DNA of 64,000 bases from Alcaligenaceae bacterium. Its GTDB lineage: Bacteria; Pseudomonadota; Gammaproteobacteria; Burkholderiales; Burkholderiaceae_B. Position numbers and translations under genes: made by a program. Numbering within the stretch: the first letter of the stretch is position 1; each line of letters starts with the position of its first letter. Positions 53,121 to 62,903 of the stretch are shown piece by piece. The DNA is taken from positions 310,001-374,000 of the forward strand of contig JACCEP010000002.1 in assembly GCA_013416395.1 (NCBI GenBank), given 5' to 3'. Under the pieces are notes generated by a model. It ran no database searches and had not been told where the DNA came from. It worked only from the letters and a program-made list of their open reading frames with translations.

Positions 53121-54773
53121 TTAGTTAGTCTGGCTTTCTAGCATTTCGCGTGCATGCGTGCGGGTGGTGTCGGTAATTTTCAGGCCCCCAAGCATGCGCG
53201 CCACTTCGGCTACACGGCCCGCGTCATCCAGCATTTCGATGGTTGACACGGTGCCGTTGTTGCCGGTGTTTTTGCGTACTTCATAGTGGTGCATGCCTCG
53301 GGCAGCCACTTGCGGCAGGTGGGTTACGCACAGCACCTGATGTCGTTCACCCAGGGTACGCAGAAGCCGCCCGACCACGTCGGCCACAGCGCCTCCTATG
53401 CCAGTGTCCACTTCGTCAAAAATAAGCGTTGGCACCCGGGCTGCCTGGCTTGCTATGACTGACAGTGCCAGCGAAATACGAGCAAGTTCGCCACCCGACG
53501 CCACTTTGGCGAGCGGGCGCAGGCTGGTGCCTGCATGGCCTGCAACCAGAAATTCGACATTTTCGGTGCCGTGCGGACCTGCTGTACATGGTGAAAGCGT
53601 TACATCGAAACGCCCGCCTTGCATGGATAGGGTCTGCATGGCTTCACTCACGCGTTTTGCCAGCGTTTTGCCGATTTTTTGTCTGGCCTTGCCCAGGCGC
53701 GCCGCCAGCTCGTTGTACTGGGCCGCAGCCGCCTGCTCATTTGCTTCGAGCGTTTTGGTGTCGGCCGCTGACTGACTGGCATCGAGTTGTTGCTGCAGGT
53801 CGTCACGCAAGCTGGGTAGTTCGCCAGGCTCAACGCTGAATTTGCGCGCCATTTCAAAAATGGCGGCAAGCCGTTGTTCTGCTTGGGCAAGTCGGTCGGG
53901 GTCGAGTTCGACGCGGTCAAGGTAGCTGTTGAGGTCGGATACGGCCTCATCGATGCCGATACGCGCTGAGTCAATGGCGTCGTAAACGCTTTGCAAGTGC
54001 GTGTCATGGCGCAGTAGAGGCTGTATGTGGTGTGCGGCTGAGGTCAGAGCCTGGCGGGCTGCGCCTTGTTCGTCGTCAAGTGCTGACAGCGCGTGGGCCG
54101 CGCCGTCAAGAAGGGCCTGGGCGTGCGCCAGACGGCTGTGTTCGCTACCAAGTGCTTCCCACTCGTCTGGCTGCAGAGCCAGGCGGTCGAGTTCTGCAAG
54201 CCTCCACTCGATCCGCTCGCGTTCTTCTTGCAGCGCTGCTGCATTCTGCCTTGCATCATCGAGTTTCTTGCGTGCGTCGTGCCATGTTTGCCAAGCCTGC
54301 TGCACCTCGCGGGCCAGGTCTGCATGGCCACCCTGAGCGTCAAGCAGGGCACGCTGGCTGGACGCCTTAAGCAGGCTTTGGTGGGCATGTTGCCCATGAA
54401 TGTCAACGAGATACTCGCCGACTTCGCGCAGTTGGCCCAGTGCTACCGGGATGCCATTGATAAACGCCCGGCTGCGGCCTTGCGCGTCGATGACTCGTCG
54501 CAGCAGTAAGCCATCGTCTGACAGCAGCTCGCGTTCTTGCAGCCAACTTTGCACCGAGGCGGGGGGATCAAAAATGGCGGTGATGTCAGCCCGTGCTGAG
54601 CCTTCACGCAGCACGCCTACATCGCCACGGGCGCCAAGAGCCAGTGACAACGCGTCGACAAGTATGGACTTGCCTGCACCTGTTTCACCCGAGAACACAG
54701 TAAACCCGGCGTCAAAATGTAGCTCCGCCTCATCGACAATGACAAAATCACGTATATGCAGGGTGCGCAACAT
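53121..54773 (-). CDS. recN: DNA repair protein RecN
   Basis: RecN is an SMC-like ATPase that holds broken DNA ends. The 550-aa protein has Walker A FSGETGAGKSILVDAL (about 29-45), a central coiled-coil (about 150-370) and the C-terminal signature VASGGELARISLAL, Walker B TLIFDEVDTGIGG and VTHLPQVAA. It begins 3 bases after the nadK stop, so both are probably on one transcript. I looked for a LexA box in the gap upstream of nadK and did not see a clear one. Confidence 0.94.
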   Translation of the reverse strand: MLRTLHIRDFVIVDEAELHFDAGFTVFSGETGAGKSILVDALSLALGARGDVGVLREGSARADITAIFDPPASVQSWLQERELLSDDGLLLRRVIDAQGRSRAFINGIPVALGQLREVGEYLVDIHGQHAHQSLLKASSQRALLDAQGGHADLAREVQQAWQTWHDARKKLDDARQNAAALQEERERIEWRLAELDRLALQPDEWEALGSEHSRLAHAQALLDGAAHALSALDDEQGAARQALTSAAHHIQPLLRHDTHLQSVYDAIDSARIGIDEAVSDLNSYLDRVELDPDRLAQAEQRLAAIFEMARKFSVEPGELPSLRDDLQQQLDASQSAADTKTLEANEQAAAAQYNELAARLGKARQKIGKTLAKRVSEAMQTLSMQGGRFDVTLSPCTAGPHGTENVEFLVAGHAGTSLRPLAKVASGGELARISLALSVIASQAARVPTLIFDEVDTGIGGAVADVVGRLLRTLGERHQVLCVTHLPQVAARGMHHYEVRKNTGNNGTVSTIEMLDDAGRVAEVARMLGGLKITDTTRTHAREMLESQTN

Positions 54774-54776
54774 GGT

Positions 54777-55676
54777 TTACTCGGCCTCGTCCGAAGGTTG
54801 GGGCATGTGATTCCAGTGCAGTTTGCGACGCAGTGTCGAAAAGAAACTGTAACCGGTGGGGTGGATGAAGCGCACGGTGTGTTCTGCCCGGCGCACATCA
54901 AGTCGATCGCCGGCCTGGCAATCAGACCATGTTTGCATGTCAAAGTGCACGCTGGCACCCGATTCTACGCGCCCGAGGGCTGTAATGATGAGCGTGAGTG
55001 TGCCGGTATCGGGCAACACGATAGGGCGGTTTGAAAGCGTTTGGGGCGCCACCGGCACCAGCAAAATGGCGTTGAGGTCAGGGTAGACCACTGGGCCATT
55101 TGCCGATAGTGAATACGCCGTAGACCCAGTTGGAGTGGCCACGATCAGGCCGTCGGCGCGCTGGCTGTACATGAAAACGCCGTTGAACTCGATGCGCACC
55201 TCTATCATGCCGCCCCGGCCTGCGCGGTTGAGCACCACGTCATTAAGGGCAAGCCCAGAAAACAGGGTTTCGCCCTCTCGGGTTACCCGCCCTTCAAGCA
55301 GCACCCGGTCTTCAGATTCAAACTGACCGTTGATAACACTGGCCAGGGCGTCGTTGGCATTGTGCAGCGGGATGTCTGTAATAAACCCCAGGCGGCCATG
55401 GTTGATGCCGATTAGCGCCACGTTACTATGGGCGAGCTTGCGGGCGGCACCCAACATGGTGCCGTCGCCGCCCATTACCACGGCGAGATCAGCGCGTTGG
55501 CCTATGTCTTCATAAGAAGCCAGGGTAAGCTCTGTAATGCCTGTATTGCGGGCTGTTTCGGCCTCGAGCAGTACTGTGCAGCCTGCATGCTGCAGCATTG
55601 CCGCCAGCTGGCGCAGAGGGGCGTCCAGGCCTGTATCCTGGTGTCGGCCGATGAGTGCGACAGTTTTAAAGTGCAT
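54777..55676 (-). CDS. nadK: NAD kinase
   Basis: Phosphorylates NAD to NADP in the cytoplasm. The 299-aa enzyme has VVMGGDGTMLGAAR (catalytic GGDGT, Asp about 75), the NHGRLGFITDI stretch, NDVVLNR and GLIVATPTGSTAYSLSANGP, all family hallmarks. Encoded immediately before recN on the minus strand and divergent from hrcA across 120 bases. Confidence 0.95.
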   Translation of the reverse strand: MHFKTVALIGRHQDTGLDAPLRQLAAMLQHAGCTVLLEAETARNTGITELTLASYEDIGQRADLAVVMGGDGTMLGAARKLAHSNVALIGINHGRLGFITDIPLHNANDALASVINGQFESEDRVLLEGRVTREGETLFSGLALNDVVLNRAGRGGMIEVRIEFNGVFMYSQRADGLIVATPTGSTAYSLSANGPVVYPDLNAILLVPVAPQTLSNRPIVLPDTGTLTLIITALGRVESGASVHFDMQTWSDCQAGDRLDVRRAEHTVRFIHPTGYSFFSTLRRKLHWNHMPQPSDEAE

Positions 55677-55796
55677 GAAAGAAACACCCCGGTGTTTTGA
55701 TGGAATAATAGGACTTAAACAATTATAGAATCCCCCGAGGCTATCAGGGTTTTGGGGTAACAGGCCTTAGTCGGCAATATTGCATAAAATAGAATT

Positions 55797-56804
55797 ATGG
55801 ATGATAGAGCCAACGCACTGCTGAAGGCGCTCATAGAGCGTTACATCGCTGATGGTCAGCCGGTGGGTTCGCGCACGCTGTCAAAAATGTTTGACCTCTC
55901 GCCAGCCACTATCCGCAATGTCATGGCTGATCTCGAAGACCTTGGTCTGATCCACAGCCCACACACCTCAGCAGGTCGGGTGCCCACACCCAGGGGCTAT
56001 CGCGTATTCGTTGATCGCCTGCTGGCAGTACAGCGTTTCGAAGTCATGCCCCCTCGGCAAATACGTGAGATGCTTCCAGCCTCCGAGCCCGGCAGAGCCG
56101 TAGCGGCGGCTGCCACGCTGCTGTCCAATCTGTCACAGTTTGCGGGTGTTGTGCTGGCGCCCAAGCGTGCCCAGGTGTTCAGGCAAATCGAATTTATACG
56201 GCTATCTGACAAGCGCGTGCTGCTTATTATTGTTACGCCCGACGGCGATGTACAAAACCGCATTCTGTTTGTGCCCCGCAATTACACCGAACAAGAGCTG
56301 TTCGATGCCGGCGCTTTCTTCAATCAGCATTTTGCCGGGATGGCCTTTGATCGGGTGCGCGAGGCCATTACTCAGGATCTGTCCTCACTGCAGGCTGACA
56401 TTTCGCGCCTGATGCAGGCGGCCGTCGATGCAGGTACAGCCGATGACGACCAAGACGAAACGCTGGTTATTTCGGGCGAAAGCAAGCTGCTCGACATCAC
56501 TGACATCGCATCAGACCTTGACCGCCTGCGCCGCATGTTCTCCATGTTCGAGAAAAAAACTGAACTACTGCAGCTGCTTGATGTGTCCAGCCGAGCGACC
56601 GGGGTGCAAATTTACATCGGCGGTGATTCACGCCTGGTGCCGCTAGACGACGTATCTATCATCACCGCACCTTATGGGGTAGATGGCAAGGTGGTTGGTA
56701 CACTTGGGGTTATCGGTCCCTCGCGCATGGCCTATGAGCGAGTCATCCCCATTGTCGACATCACCGCAAGGTTGCTGTCCAACGCGTTGAGTCATAATGT
56801 TTAA
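55797..56804 (+). CDS. hrcA: Heat-inducible transcription repressor HrcA
   Basis: HrcA represses chaperone operons at CIRCE elements. The 335-aa protein has the N-terminal winged-helix segment [33 protein letters not shown] with [14 protein letters not shown], a GAF-like middle and the end [21 protein letters not shown]. It overlaps hemH by 8 bases. No CIRCE sequence is visible in this window; its target, probably groESL, is elsewhere. Confidence 0.95.
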   Translation: MDDRANALLKALIERYIADGQPVGSRTLSKMFDLSPATIRNVMADLEDLGLIHSPHTSAGRVPTPRGYRVFVDRLLAVQRFEVMPPRQIREMLPASEPGRAVAAAATLLSNLSQFAGVVLAPKRAQVFRQIEFIRLSDKRVLLIIVTPDGDVQNRILFVPRNYTEQELFDAGAFFNQHFAGMAFDRVREAITQDLSSLQADISRLMQAAVDAGTADDDQDETLVISGESKLLDITDIASDLDRLRRMFSMFEKKTELLQLLDVSSRATGVQIYIGGDSRLVPLDDVSIITAPYGVDGKVVGTLGVIGPSRMAYERVIPIVDITARLLSNALSHNV

Positions 56805-57849
56805 ATCGCGCTTTCTTCCCGAGCCCTCCGACCCCGAGGCGCTCGTCAGTGTGCCGTCGCCACGACAGGCAGGCCCCGTTGGAGTACTGCTCGTTAATTT
56901 GGGTACACCCGACGCGCCAACCGCAGGCGCAATACGGCGCTATTTGCTGGAGTTTTTGTCCGACCCGCGCGTTGTAGAAATCCCCCAATGGGCCTGGCAG
57001 ATTATTCTGCGTGGCGCGGTGCTGGTGCGCAGGCCTTCAAAGCTGGCGCCGCGTTATAAAGATATTTGGCTGGAGCAGGGCTCGCCATTGCTGGTCTACA
57101 GCCATCATCTGACCGACGGCGTGGCCCAGCACCTCGAGGCGCAAGGCGTATCGGCTCGGGTCGCGTTGGCTATGCGCTATGGCAACCCGTCGGTTGCCAA
57201 TGCCATTGACGATTTGCGCCAGCAGGGCTGTGAACGCATTATCGTCGTGCCTCTCTACCCGCAGTACGCCGCAAGCACCACTGCTACCGCCTTTGATAAG
57301 GTGGCTTCATACGCCGGCTGTCTGCGTGATCAGCCTGAGTTCCGCTTTATCAAGCGCTTTAACACATTACCGGCTTACATCGATGCGCTTGAACAGCAGG
57401 TGCGCCAGTACTGGGCTAAAAACGGCAAGCCTCAGTATCTTTTACTCAGTTTTCATGGCCTGCCTCGTGTAACCGTTGAACAAGGCGATCCATACCATCG
57501 TGACTGCATGGAAACCGCACAGTTACTGCGCCAGCGTTTGGGTGCCGATGGCGAACGGGTGCATGTAACATTTCAGAGCCGTTTTGGTGCCCAAGAATGG
57601 TTAAAGCCTTATACCGAACCAACGCTGCGTGAATGGGCCCGAAAGGGTGTAAAAAGCGTTGATGTAATGTGTCCGGGCTTTCTGGCCGACTGCCTCGAAA
57701 CTCTGGAAGAAATTCAGATTGAGTGTCGTGACGCCTTTCTTGAGGAAGGTGGGTCGCAGTATCGTTATATTCCGTGCCTAAATGGTGACCCTTCGTGGGC
57801 CGCCGGGCTGGCCGGCTTCATTCGGGCGCAACTTGGCGGTTGGGTTTAA
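56797..57849 (+). CDS. hemH: Ferrochelatase
   Basis: Inserts Fe2+ into protoporphyrin IX, the last step of protoheme synthesis, at the inner face of the membrane. The 350-aa protein has [61 protein letters not shown] (active His), TFQSRFG and the [15 protein letters not shown] motif. The start overlaps hrcA by eight bases, so the repressor and the heme enzyme share a transcript. Confidence 0.95.
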   Translation: MFKSRFLPEPSDPEALVSVPSPRQAGPVGVLLVNLGTPDAPTAGAIRRYLLEFLSDPRVVEIPQWAWQIILRGAVLVRRPSKLAPRYKDIWLEQGSPLLVYSHHLTDGVAQHLEAQGVSARVALAMRYGNPSVANAIDDLRQQGCERIIVVPLYPQYAASTTATAFDKVASYAGCLRDQPEFRFIKRFNTLPAYIDALEQQVRQYWAKNGKPQYLLLSFHGLPRVTVEQGDPYHRDCMETAQLLRQRLGADGERVHVTFQSRFGAQEWLKPYTEPTLREWARKGVKSVDVMCPGFLADCLETLEEIQIECRDAFLEEGGSQYRYIPCLNGDPSWAAGLAGFIRAQLGGWV

Positions 57850-57950
57850 TTACACAATTACCGCCTGCAAACCCCTTGTTTTTACGCATATCCTACGCAA
57901 TGTCGGCCAGGTCGGCTGTTGCCTGAACCCACTGGTCGCTACGGTCAGTA

Positions 57951-57979
57951 CTTGAAATAAGGGCGCTTGCCCCCAATTT
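57951..57979 (+). promoter_or_regulatory. Sigma32-type promoter of grpE
   Basis: CTTGAAA (57951-57957) and CCCCAATTT (57971-57979) are separated by 13 bases, matching the heat-shock sigma factor consensus (CTTGAAA, 11-16, CCCCATNT), 38 bases before the grpE ATG. Confidence 0.8.
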
Positions 57980-58016
57980 CATCAAATCGCATCCTTATAT
58001 GAAGTGGAGATTCTCT

Positions 58017-58622
58017 ATGTCGGCATCCAAAGAACCTGTAGATCAACGCCAGGAAGGGCATGAGCCCGATACCGCCGAAAAGCTTGAAACCAACGAATCA
58101 AAGCCGGGTTCGTACGACGCTGGCGAGTCTGACGTCGATGGTAGTGGCGAGGCCCCTGACGAAAATCTGGCTTCTTTGCTGGTCGAGGCGCAGGAAAAGG
58201 TCGGGCAATATCATGAAGAGTTGCTGCGAGCCAAGGCTGAGGTCGAAAACATTCGCCGTCGTGCGCAAGATGACGTTGCCAAGGCCCGCAAGTTTGGTAC
58301 TGAATCCTTTGCAGAAAGCCTTATTCCGGTAAAAGACAGCCTGGAGGCTGCTCTGGGGCTCACAGACCAGACAGCCCAGGCATGGAAGGAGGGTGTCGAG
58401 GCAACGCTACGTCAGCTTAATTCAGCGTTTGACCGCAACCTCATGAAAGAAATCGCACCGGCTCAGGGTGACAAGTTTGACCCGCATCTGCACCAGGCCA
58501 TTTCGTCATTGCCGTCGGCACAGCCTGAGGGTGAAGTCATCCAGTTGCTGCAAAAAGGCTACACCATTGCCGATCGTGTGTTGCGCCCCGCATTGGTCAC
58601 GGTATCAGCTGGGAAGGCCTAA
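58017..58622 (+). CDS. grpE: Nucleotide exchange factor GrpE
   Basis: GrpE exchanges ADP for ATP on DnaK. The 201-aa protein has an acidic disordered N-terminus (about 1-55), a long helix ([32 protein letters not shown]) and the C-terminal head with [10 protein letters not shown] and [21 protein letters not shown]-type motifs. I chose the ATG at 58017 with a GGAGA ribosome binding site; an earlier in-frame ATG at 57999 is less well supported. A sigma32-type promoter lies directly upstream. Confidence 0.93.
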   Translation: MSASKEPVDQRQEGHEPDTAEKLETNESKPGSYDAGESDVDGSGEAPDENLASLLVEAQEKVGQYHEELLRAKAEVENIRRRAQDDVAKARKFGTESFAESLIPVKDSLEAALGLTDQTAQAWKEGVEATLRQLNSAFDRNLMKEIAPAQGDKFDPHLHQAISSLPSAQPEGEVIQLLQKGYTIADRVLRPALVTVSAGKA

Positions 58623-58648
58623 AAAATACAATTTTTTTACGGGCCAGT

Positions 58649-58677
58649 CTTGAAATTTAACGCCTGAACCCCACCTA
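58649..58677 (+). promoter_or_regulatory. Sigma32-type promoter of dnaK
   Basis: CTTGAAA (58649-58655) and CCCCACCTA (58669-58677) with a 13-base spacer, 52 bases before the dnaK start. A second heat-shock promoter, separate from that of grpE. Confidence 0.8.
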
Positions 58678-58728
58678 GCATCCATCAGGTAGTTTTATAC
58701 ATTCGCATTTTTCCAGGGTTAAAAGATT

Positions 58729-60651
58729 ATGGGCAAAATTATTGGCATTGACTTGGGCACAACAAACAGTTGCGTCGCCATCATGGATGGCACCAAGGTC
58801 AAAATTATTGAAAACGCCGAAGGCACTCGTACTACGCCTTCCATCGTCGCCTACATGCCAGACGGCGAAATCCTCGTTGGCGCACCGGCCAAACGCCAGG
58901 CCGTCACCAACCCACACAACACGCTCTATGCCGTAAAGCGGCTTATTGGTCGTAAGTTCGACGAAAAAGCGGTACAAAAAGATATCAACCTCATGCCCTA
59001 TGGCATTGTCAAGGCTGATAACGGCGACGCATGGGTAGAGGCTCAGGGCAAAAAGCTCGCACCTCCTCAGGTTTCTGCCGACGTGCTGCGCAAAATGAAA
59101 AAAACCGCCGAAGATTACCTCGGCGAAGAAGTTACCGAAGCCGTCATTACGGTACCGGCCTACTTTAACGACAGCCAGCGCCAGGCGACCAAAGACGCAG
59201 GCCGTATTGCTGGTCTAGACGTCAAGCGCATTATTAACGAGCCTACGGCTGCTGCGCTTGCTTTCGGCATGGACAAAAGCGAAAAGGGCGACCGCAAAAT
59301 TGTGGTCTATGACTTGGGCGGCGGTACTTTTGACGTATCCATTATTGAGATCGCCGATGTTGACGGCGAAAAGCAGTTTGAAGTGTTGTCCACCAACGGT
59401 GACACCTTCCTGGGCGGCGAAGATTTCGACCAGCGCATCATTGACTACATCATTGCCGAGTTCAAGAAAGAAAGCGGTGTAGACCTGTCGTCCGACGTTC
59501 TGGCTCTGCAGCGTCTTAAAGAGTCTGCTGAAAAAGCCAAAATCGAACTGTCGTCCGCGCAGCAAACCGAGATTAACCTGCCCTACATCACTGCAGATGC
59601 GTCCGGTCCCAAGCACCTTAACCTTAAAATTACCCGTGCCAAGCTTGAGGCGCTGGTTGAAGAACTCATCGATCGCACCATAGAGCCTTGCCGCATTGCC
59701 ATCAAAGATGCAGGCATCAAGGTTTCCGAGATCGACGACGTTATCCTGGTCGGCGGCATGACACGCATGCCCAAGGTTCAGGAAAAAGTCAAAGAATTCT
59801 TTGGCCGTGATCCGCGCAAAGACATCAACCCCGATGAGGCAGTTGCTGCTGGCGCAGCCATTCAGGGTTCAGTTCTTTCGGGCGATCGCAAAGACGTACT
59901 GCTGCTCGACGTAACCCCGCTGTCGCTGGGTATCGAGACGCTGGGCGGTGTAATGACCAAGATGATCCAGAAAAACACCACGATACCTACACGGTTTTCG
60001 CAAGTGTTTTCTACGGCTGATGACAACCAGCCGGCGGTTACCATCAAGGTGTTCCAGGGCGAGCGCGAAATTGCTGCCGGCAACAAGTCGCTTGGCGAAT
60101 TTAACCTTGAGGGTATTCCACCAGCAAGTCGCGGTACGCCGCAAATCGAGGTTACCTTCGACATCGACGCCAACGGCATTTTGCATGTGTCAGCCAAAGA
60201 CAAAGGCACAGGCAAAGAGAACAAGATCACCATTAAGGCCAACTCTGGCCTGACTGATGATGAAGTCGAGCGCATGGTCAAAGATGCTGAGGCCAATGCC
60301 GAAGACGATCACCGTGTCGCCGAGCTGGCACTGGCCCGTAATCAGGCCGATGCACTCATGCACTCGACACGCAAATCGCTTGAAGAGCATGGCGACAAGC
60401 TTGAAGCGTCTGAAAAAGAGGCAATCGAAGCTGCAATCAAAGAGCTCGATGAAACCCTCAAAGATGGCGACAAGCCAGCCATTGACGCCAAGGTTGAAGC
60501 ACTGACCGTGGCAGCGCAGAAGTTGGGCGAGAAAATGTACGCCGACATGCAGGCACAGGCAGCGGCCGAACAGGGCGCAACCGATGCTGGCAAATCGGCA
60601 GACGACGATGTGGTCGATGCAGACTTCAAAGAAGTCAAACGCGATCAGTAA
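58729..60651 (+). CDS. dnaK: Chaperone DnaK (Hsp70)
   Basis: Hsp70 folds and protects proteins with DnaJ and GrpE. The 640-aa protein has all three Hsp70 signatures: [12 protein letters not shown] (5-16), [16 protein letters not shown] (about 193-208) and [14 protein letters not shown] (about 338-351), plus the RRTPPAR-independent linker [15 protein letters not shown] and the C-terminal [12 protein letters not shown]. Length is normal. It is flanked by a dedicated heat-shock promoter and followed by an imperfect hairpin before dnaJ. Confidence 0.97.
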   Translation: MGKIIGIDLGTTNSCVAIMDGTKVKIIENAEGTRTTPSIVAYMPDGEILVGAPAKRQAVTNPHNTLYAVKRLIGRKFDEKAVQKDINLMPYGIVKADNGDAWVEAQGKKLAPPQVSADVLRKMKKTAEDYLGEEVTEAVITVPAYFNDSQRQATKDAGRIAGLDVKRIINEPTAAALAFGMDKSEKGDRKIVVYDLGGGTFDVSIIEIADVDGEKQFEVLSTNGDTFLGGEDFDQRIIDYIIAEFKKESGVDLSSDVLALQRLKESAEKAKIELSSAQQTEINLPYITADASGPKHLNLKITRAKLEALVEELIDRTIEPCRIAIKDAGIKVSEIDDVILVGGMTRMPKVQEKVKEFFGRDPRKDINPDEAVAAGAAIQGSVLSGDRKDVLLLDVTPLSLGIETLGGVMTKMIQKNTTIPTRFSQVFSTADDNQPAVTIKVFQGEREIAAGNKSLGEFNLEGIPPASRGTPQIEVTFDIDANGILHVSAKDKGTGKENKITIKANSGLTDDEVERMVKDAEANAEDDHRVAELALARNQADALMHSTRKSLEEHGDKLEASEKEAIEAAIKELDETLKDGDKPAIDAKVEALTVAAQKLGEKMYADMQAQAAAEQGATDAGKSADDDVVDADFKEVKRDQ

Positions 60652-60674
60652 GGCCTAATTTCTTAGGTCTTCAA

Positions 60675-60707
60675 GCCCGGTTTCTGGCGTTTTGCCGGAA
60701 ATCGGGC
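60675..60707 (+). terminator. Hairpin between dnaK and dnaJ
   Basis: GCCCG-G-TTTC and GAAA-T-CGGGC form an imperfect stem, extended inward by GGC/GCC around a GTTTT loop, followed by CTTCTT. Probably a partial terminator that lowers dnaJ relative to dnaK. Confidence 0.65.
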
Positions 60708-60760
60708 CTTCTTATTCAGACACGCAGAACAGTAAGACGTCACAGACGCAAGCACTACTC

Positions 60761-61897
60761 ATGGCAAAACGCGATTATTACGAAACTTTGGGCGTTCAAA
60801 AGAATGCTTCAGATGACGAACTGAAAAAAGCCTACCGTAAGTTGGCAATGAAGTACCATCCGGACCGCAACCCGGGCAACAAAGACGCCGAAGAAAAGTT
60901 CAAGGAAGCCAAAGAGGCTTACGAGATGTTGTCCGACGAGCAGAAGCGAGGTGCTTATGACCGCTTCGGCCATGCTGGCGTTGATCCCAATTCGGGTATG
61001 GGCGGCATGGGTGGGGCAGGTGGTGCGGGCTTCGCCGATGCGTTTGGCGACATCTTTGGCGAGATCTTCGGTGGCGCCGGTGGTGCGGGCGGACGGCGCG
61101 GAGGCCCGCAGGTTTATCGTGGGGCCGATCTCAAATACTCGCTCGATATTACGCTCGAGCAGGCGGCAAATGGTTTCGATACTGAAATTCGCGTGCCCAG
61201 TTGGGAGTCTTGCGATACCTGCCACGGCTCGGGTGCCAAGCCCGGTACACAGCCCAAAACATGCAGTACGTGCAACGGAAATGGTACTGTGCGCATGCAG
61301 CAGGGTTTTTTCAGTGTGCAGCAAACCTGCCCCACCTGCCACGGCAGCGGCAAAGAAATCACTGACCCCTGCAATGCCTGCGATGGTGTAGGCCGCATTC
61401 GCAAGAACAAAACCTTGCAGGTCAAGATTCCTGCCGGTATTGATGATGGCATGCGTATCCGCTCATCGGGCAATGGTGAGCCGGGTGTCAATGGTGGCCC
61501 TCCAGGCGACTTGTATGTCGAAATCCATCTCTTGCCGCACAATATCTTCCAGCGTGATGGCGACGACTTGCATTGTGAGTTAACCATACCCTTTACATCG
61601 GCAGCCTTGGGAGGCGAACTTGAGGTGCCTACGCTTTCGGGCAAGGGAGCCATCAACGTGCCCGAAGGTACGCAGTCGGGTAAAACCTTCCGTTTGCGCG
61701 GCAAGGGAATACGCGGTTTGCGAGGCAGCTATCCTGGCGATCTGTATTGCCATATCTCGGTCGAAACCCCTGTGCGTCTGACCGATGATCAAAAGAAGAT
61801 ACTGCGTCAGTTTGAGGCTTCGCTGGAGCAGGGTGGTGATAAACACTCGCCCAACAGCAAGTCGTGGACAGACCGGGTCAAGAACTTCTTCTCCTGA
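60761..61897 (+). CDS. dnaJ: Chaperone DnaJ (Hsp40)
   Basis: The co-chaperone that loads substrates on DnaK and stimulates its ATPase. The 378-aa protein has a J domain with HPD ([10 protein letters not shown]), a Gly/Phe region ([30 protein letters not shown]), four CxxCxGxG zinc motifs ([32 protein letters not shown]) and two C-terminal substrate domains. I chose the ATG at 60761 (MAKRDYYE), the standard start, over a frame open from 60692. Confidence 0.96.
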   Translation: MAKRDYYETLGVQKNASDDELKKAYRKLAMKYHPDRNPGNKDAEEKFKEAKEAYEMLSDEQKRGAYDRFGHAGVDPNSGMGGMGGAGGAGFADAFGDIFGEIFGGAGGAGGRRGGPQVYRGADLKYSLDITLEQAANGFDTEIRVPSWESCDTCHGSGAKPGTQPKTCSTCNGNGTVRMQQGFFSVQQTCPTCHGSGKEITDPCNACDGVGRIRKNKTLQVKIPAGIDDGMRIRSSGNGEPGVNGGPPGDLYVEIHLLPHNIFQRDGDDLHCELTIPFTSAALGGELEVPTLSGKGAINVPEGTQSGKTFRLRGKGIRGLRGSYPGDLYCHISVETPVRLTDDQKKILRQFEASLEQGGDKHSPNSKSWTDRVKNFFS

Positions 61898-61922
61898 TCT
61901 CGTCGCTTAGCTGTTTTTGTAT

Positions 61923-61960
61923 ATGCGCCAACGTGGCCTTACGCCACGTTGGCGCATTTT
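61923..61960 (+). terminator. dnaJ terminator
   Basis: ATGCGCCAACGTGGC and its perfect complement (15-bp stem) around CTTAC, followed by TTT. It lies 26 bases after the dnaJ stop. The next 250 bases up to the LprI-like gene hold no feature I can name. Confidence 0.85.
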
Positions 61961-62212
61961 CATGCCAGCTACGGTCATGCCCATCGCAGCTACATATGCA
62001 GTGCGGCGGTAGCCGCAGTCATACCCATGAGCTGCCAGTTGGGCCTTAGATGCCTTGTATCTGTTAGTTGGAGAACGCAGTGGCCCTCTTTACCGACTTG
62101 GTTCAGCAAATGGGCTGTTTGCCCTATGGTTCAGTCTATGGCTTGCCAGTAGGCTGGACGAGGGCGCGCTCTTGATAGTTGCGAGTGGCCACCTTTTGAA
62201 AAAGGGGGAGGT

Positions 62213-62608
62213 ATGCGATATCTACTGCTCTGTGCCATGCTGGCAGTACCACTTGCCAGTCATGCTGACTGGTACGGCGCCGAATACAGCAAATGCAGCA
62301 ATAACCCATCAACCAGCGGTATTGTTGAGTGTGTGCATAAGGCTGTTCAGCGCTGGGATAAGCGACTGAATACTGAATATAAAAAACTGATGGAGCGTAC
62401 CGAAGCGCCGCAGCAGGCTAGCTTGCGTTCTGCGCAACGGTTGTGGATTCAGTATCGAGATGCGAACTGTAAATTTTATTATGAAGGGCCGGGTAGCATC
62501 AGTAGAGTGCAGTCAATTGAGTGCATGCGCTATATGACCAAAGCACGAACCTGCGAGTTGCAGATGGCAAATCGATGGGAGGGGCCTGATGATCCGCAGT
62601 GTAAATAG
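62213..62608 (+). CDS. LprI/DUF1311-like periplasmic protein
   Basis: A 131-aa secreted protein with a signal peptide (YLLLCAMLAVPLASHA) and the DUF1311/LprI domain: a conserved Cys pattern, ECVHKAVQRWDKRLNTEYKKLM, then LRSAQRLWIQYRDANCKFYYEG. Some members (LprI) inhibit lysozyme; others have no known role. A GGGGGAGG ribosome binding site precedes the ATG. It seems monocistronic. Confidence 0.8.
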   Translation: MRYLLLCAMLAVPLASHADWYGAEYSKCSNNPSTSGIVECVHKAVQRWDKRLNTEYKKLMERTEAPQQASLRSAQRLWIQYRDANCKFYYEGPGSISRVQSIECMRYMTKARTCELQMANRWEGPDDPQCK

Positions 62609-62652
62609 GCAGGCAATCACAGCCCCGGTAGCCGTAGCAGCTGTCCAGATAT

Positions 62653-62835
62653 CCCCGTCGTAAGGCGAGCGGACGTTGTATGTGCTTCTACCAACGTTGT
62701 AAGGCGGGCAGGCGTTGTATGCGTCCTATATCGACGTTATAAGGTGGGCAGGCATTGCATGTATCTTCACCGACGATGGAAGATGAACATGTGTTTTGGG
62801 CGCTTATGCCTACGATGTAATGTAGGTTGCTGAGG
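62653..62835. repeat. Degenerate 40-bp-period tandem repeat
   Basis: Four and a half related units (core TAAGGCGGGCAGGCGTTG, variable edges) start near 62661, 62700, 62740, 62780 and 62819, giving a period of 39-40 bases. No reading frame covers all units. The repeats decay to the right. They fill the gap between the LprI-like gene and the convergent peptidase. Confidence 0.75.
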
Positions 62836-62903
62836 GTATTTATACACGCAGCGGCGACGTTAAGAGTTGCCGCTGCGGTCTTCAGCATTTGCCATAAACC
62901 GGC

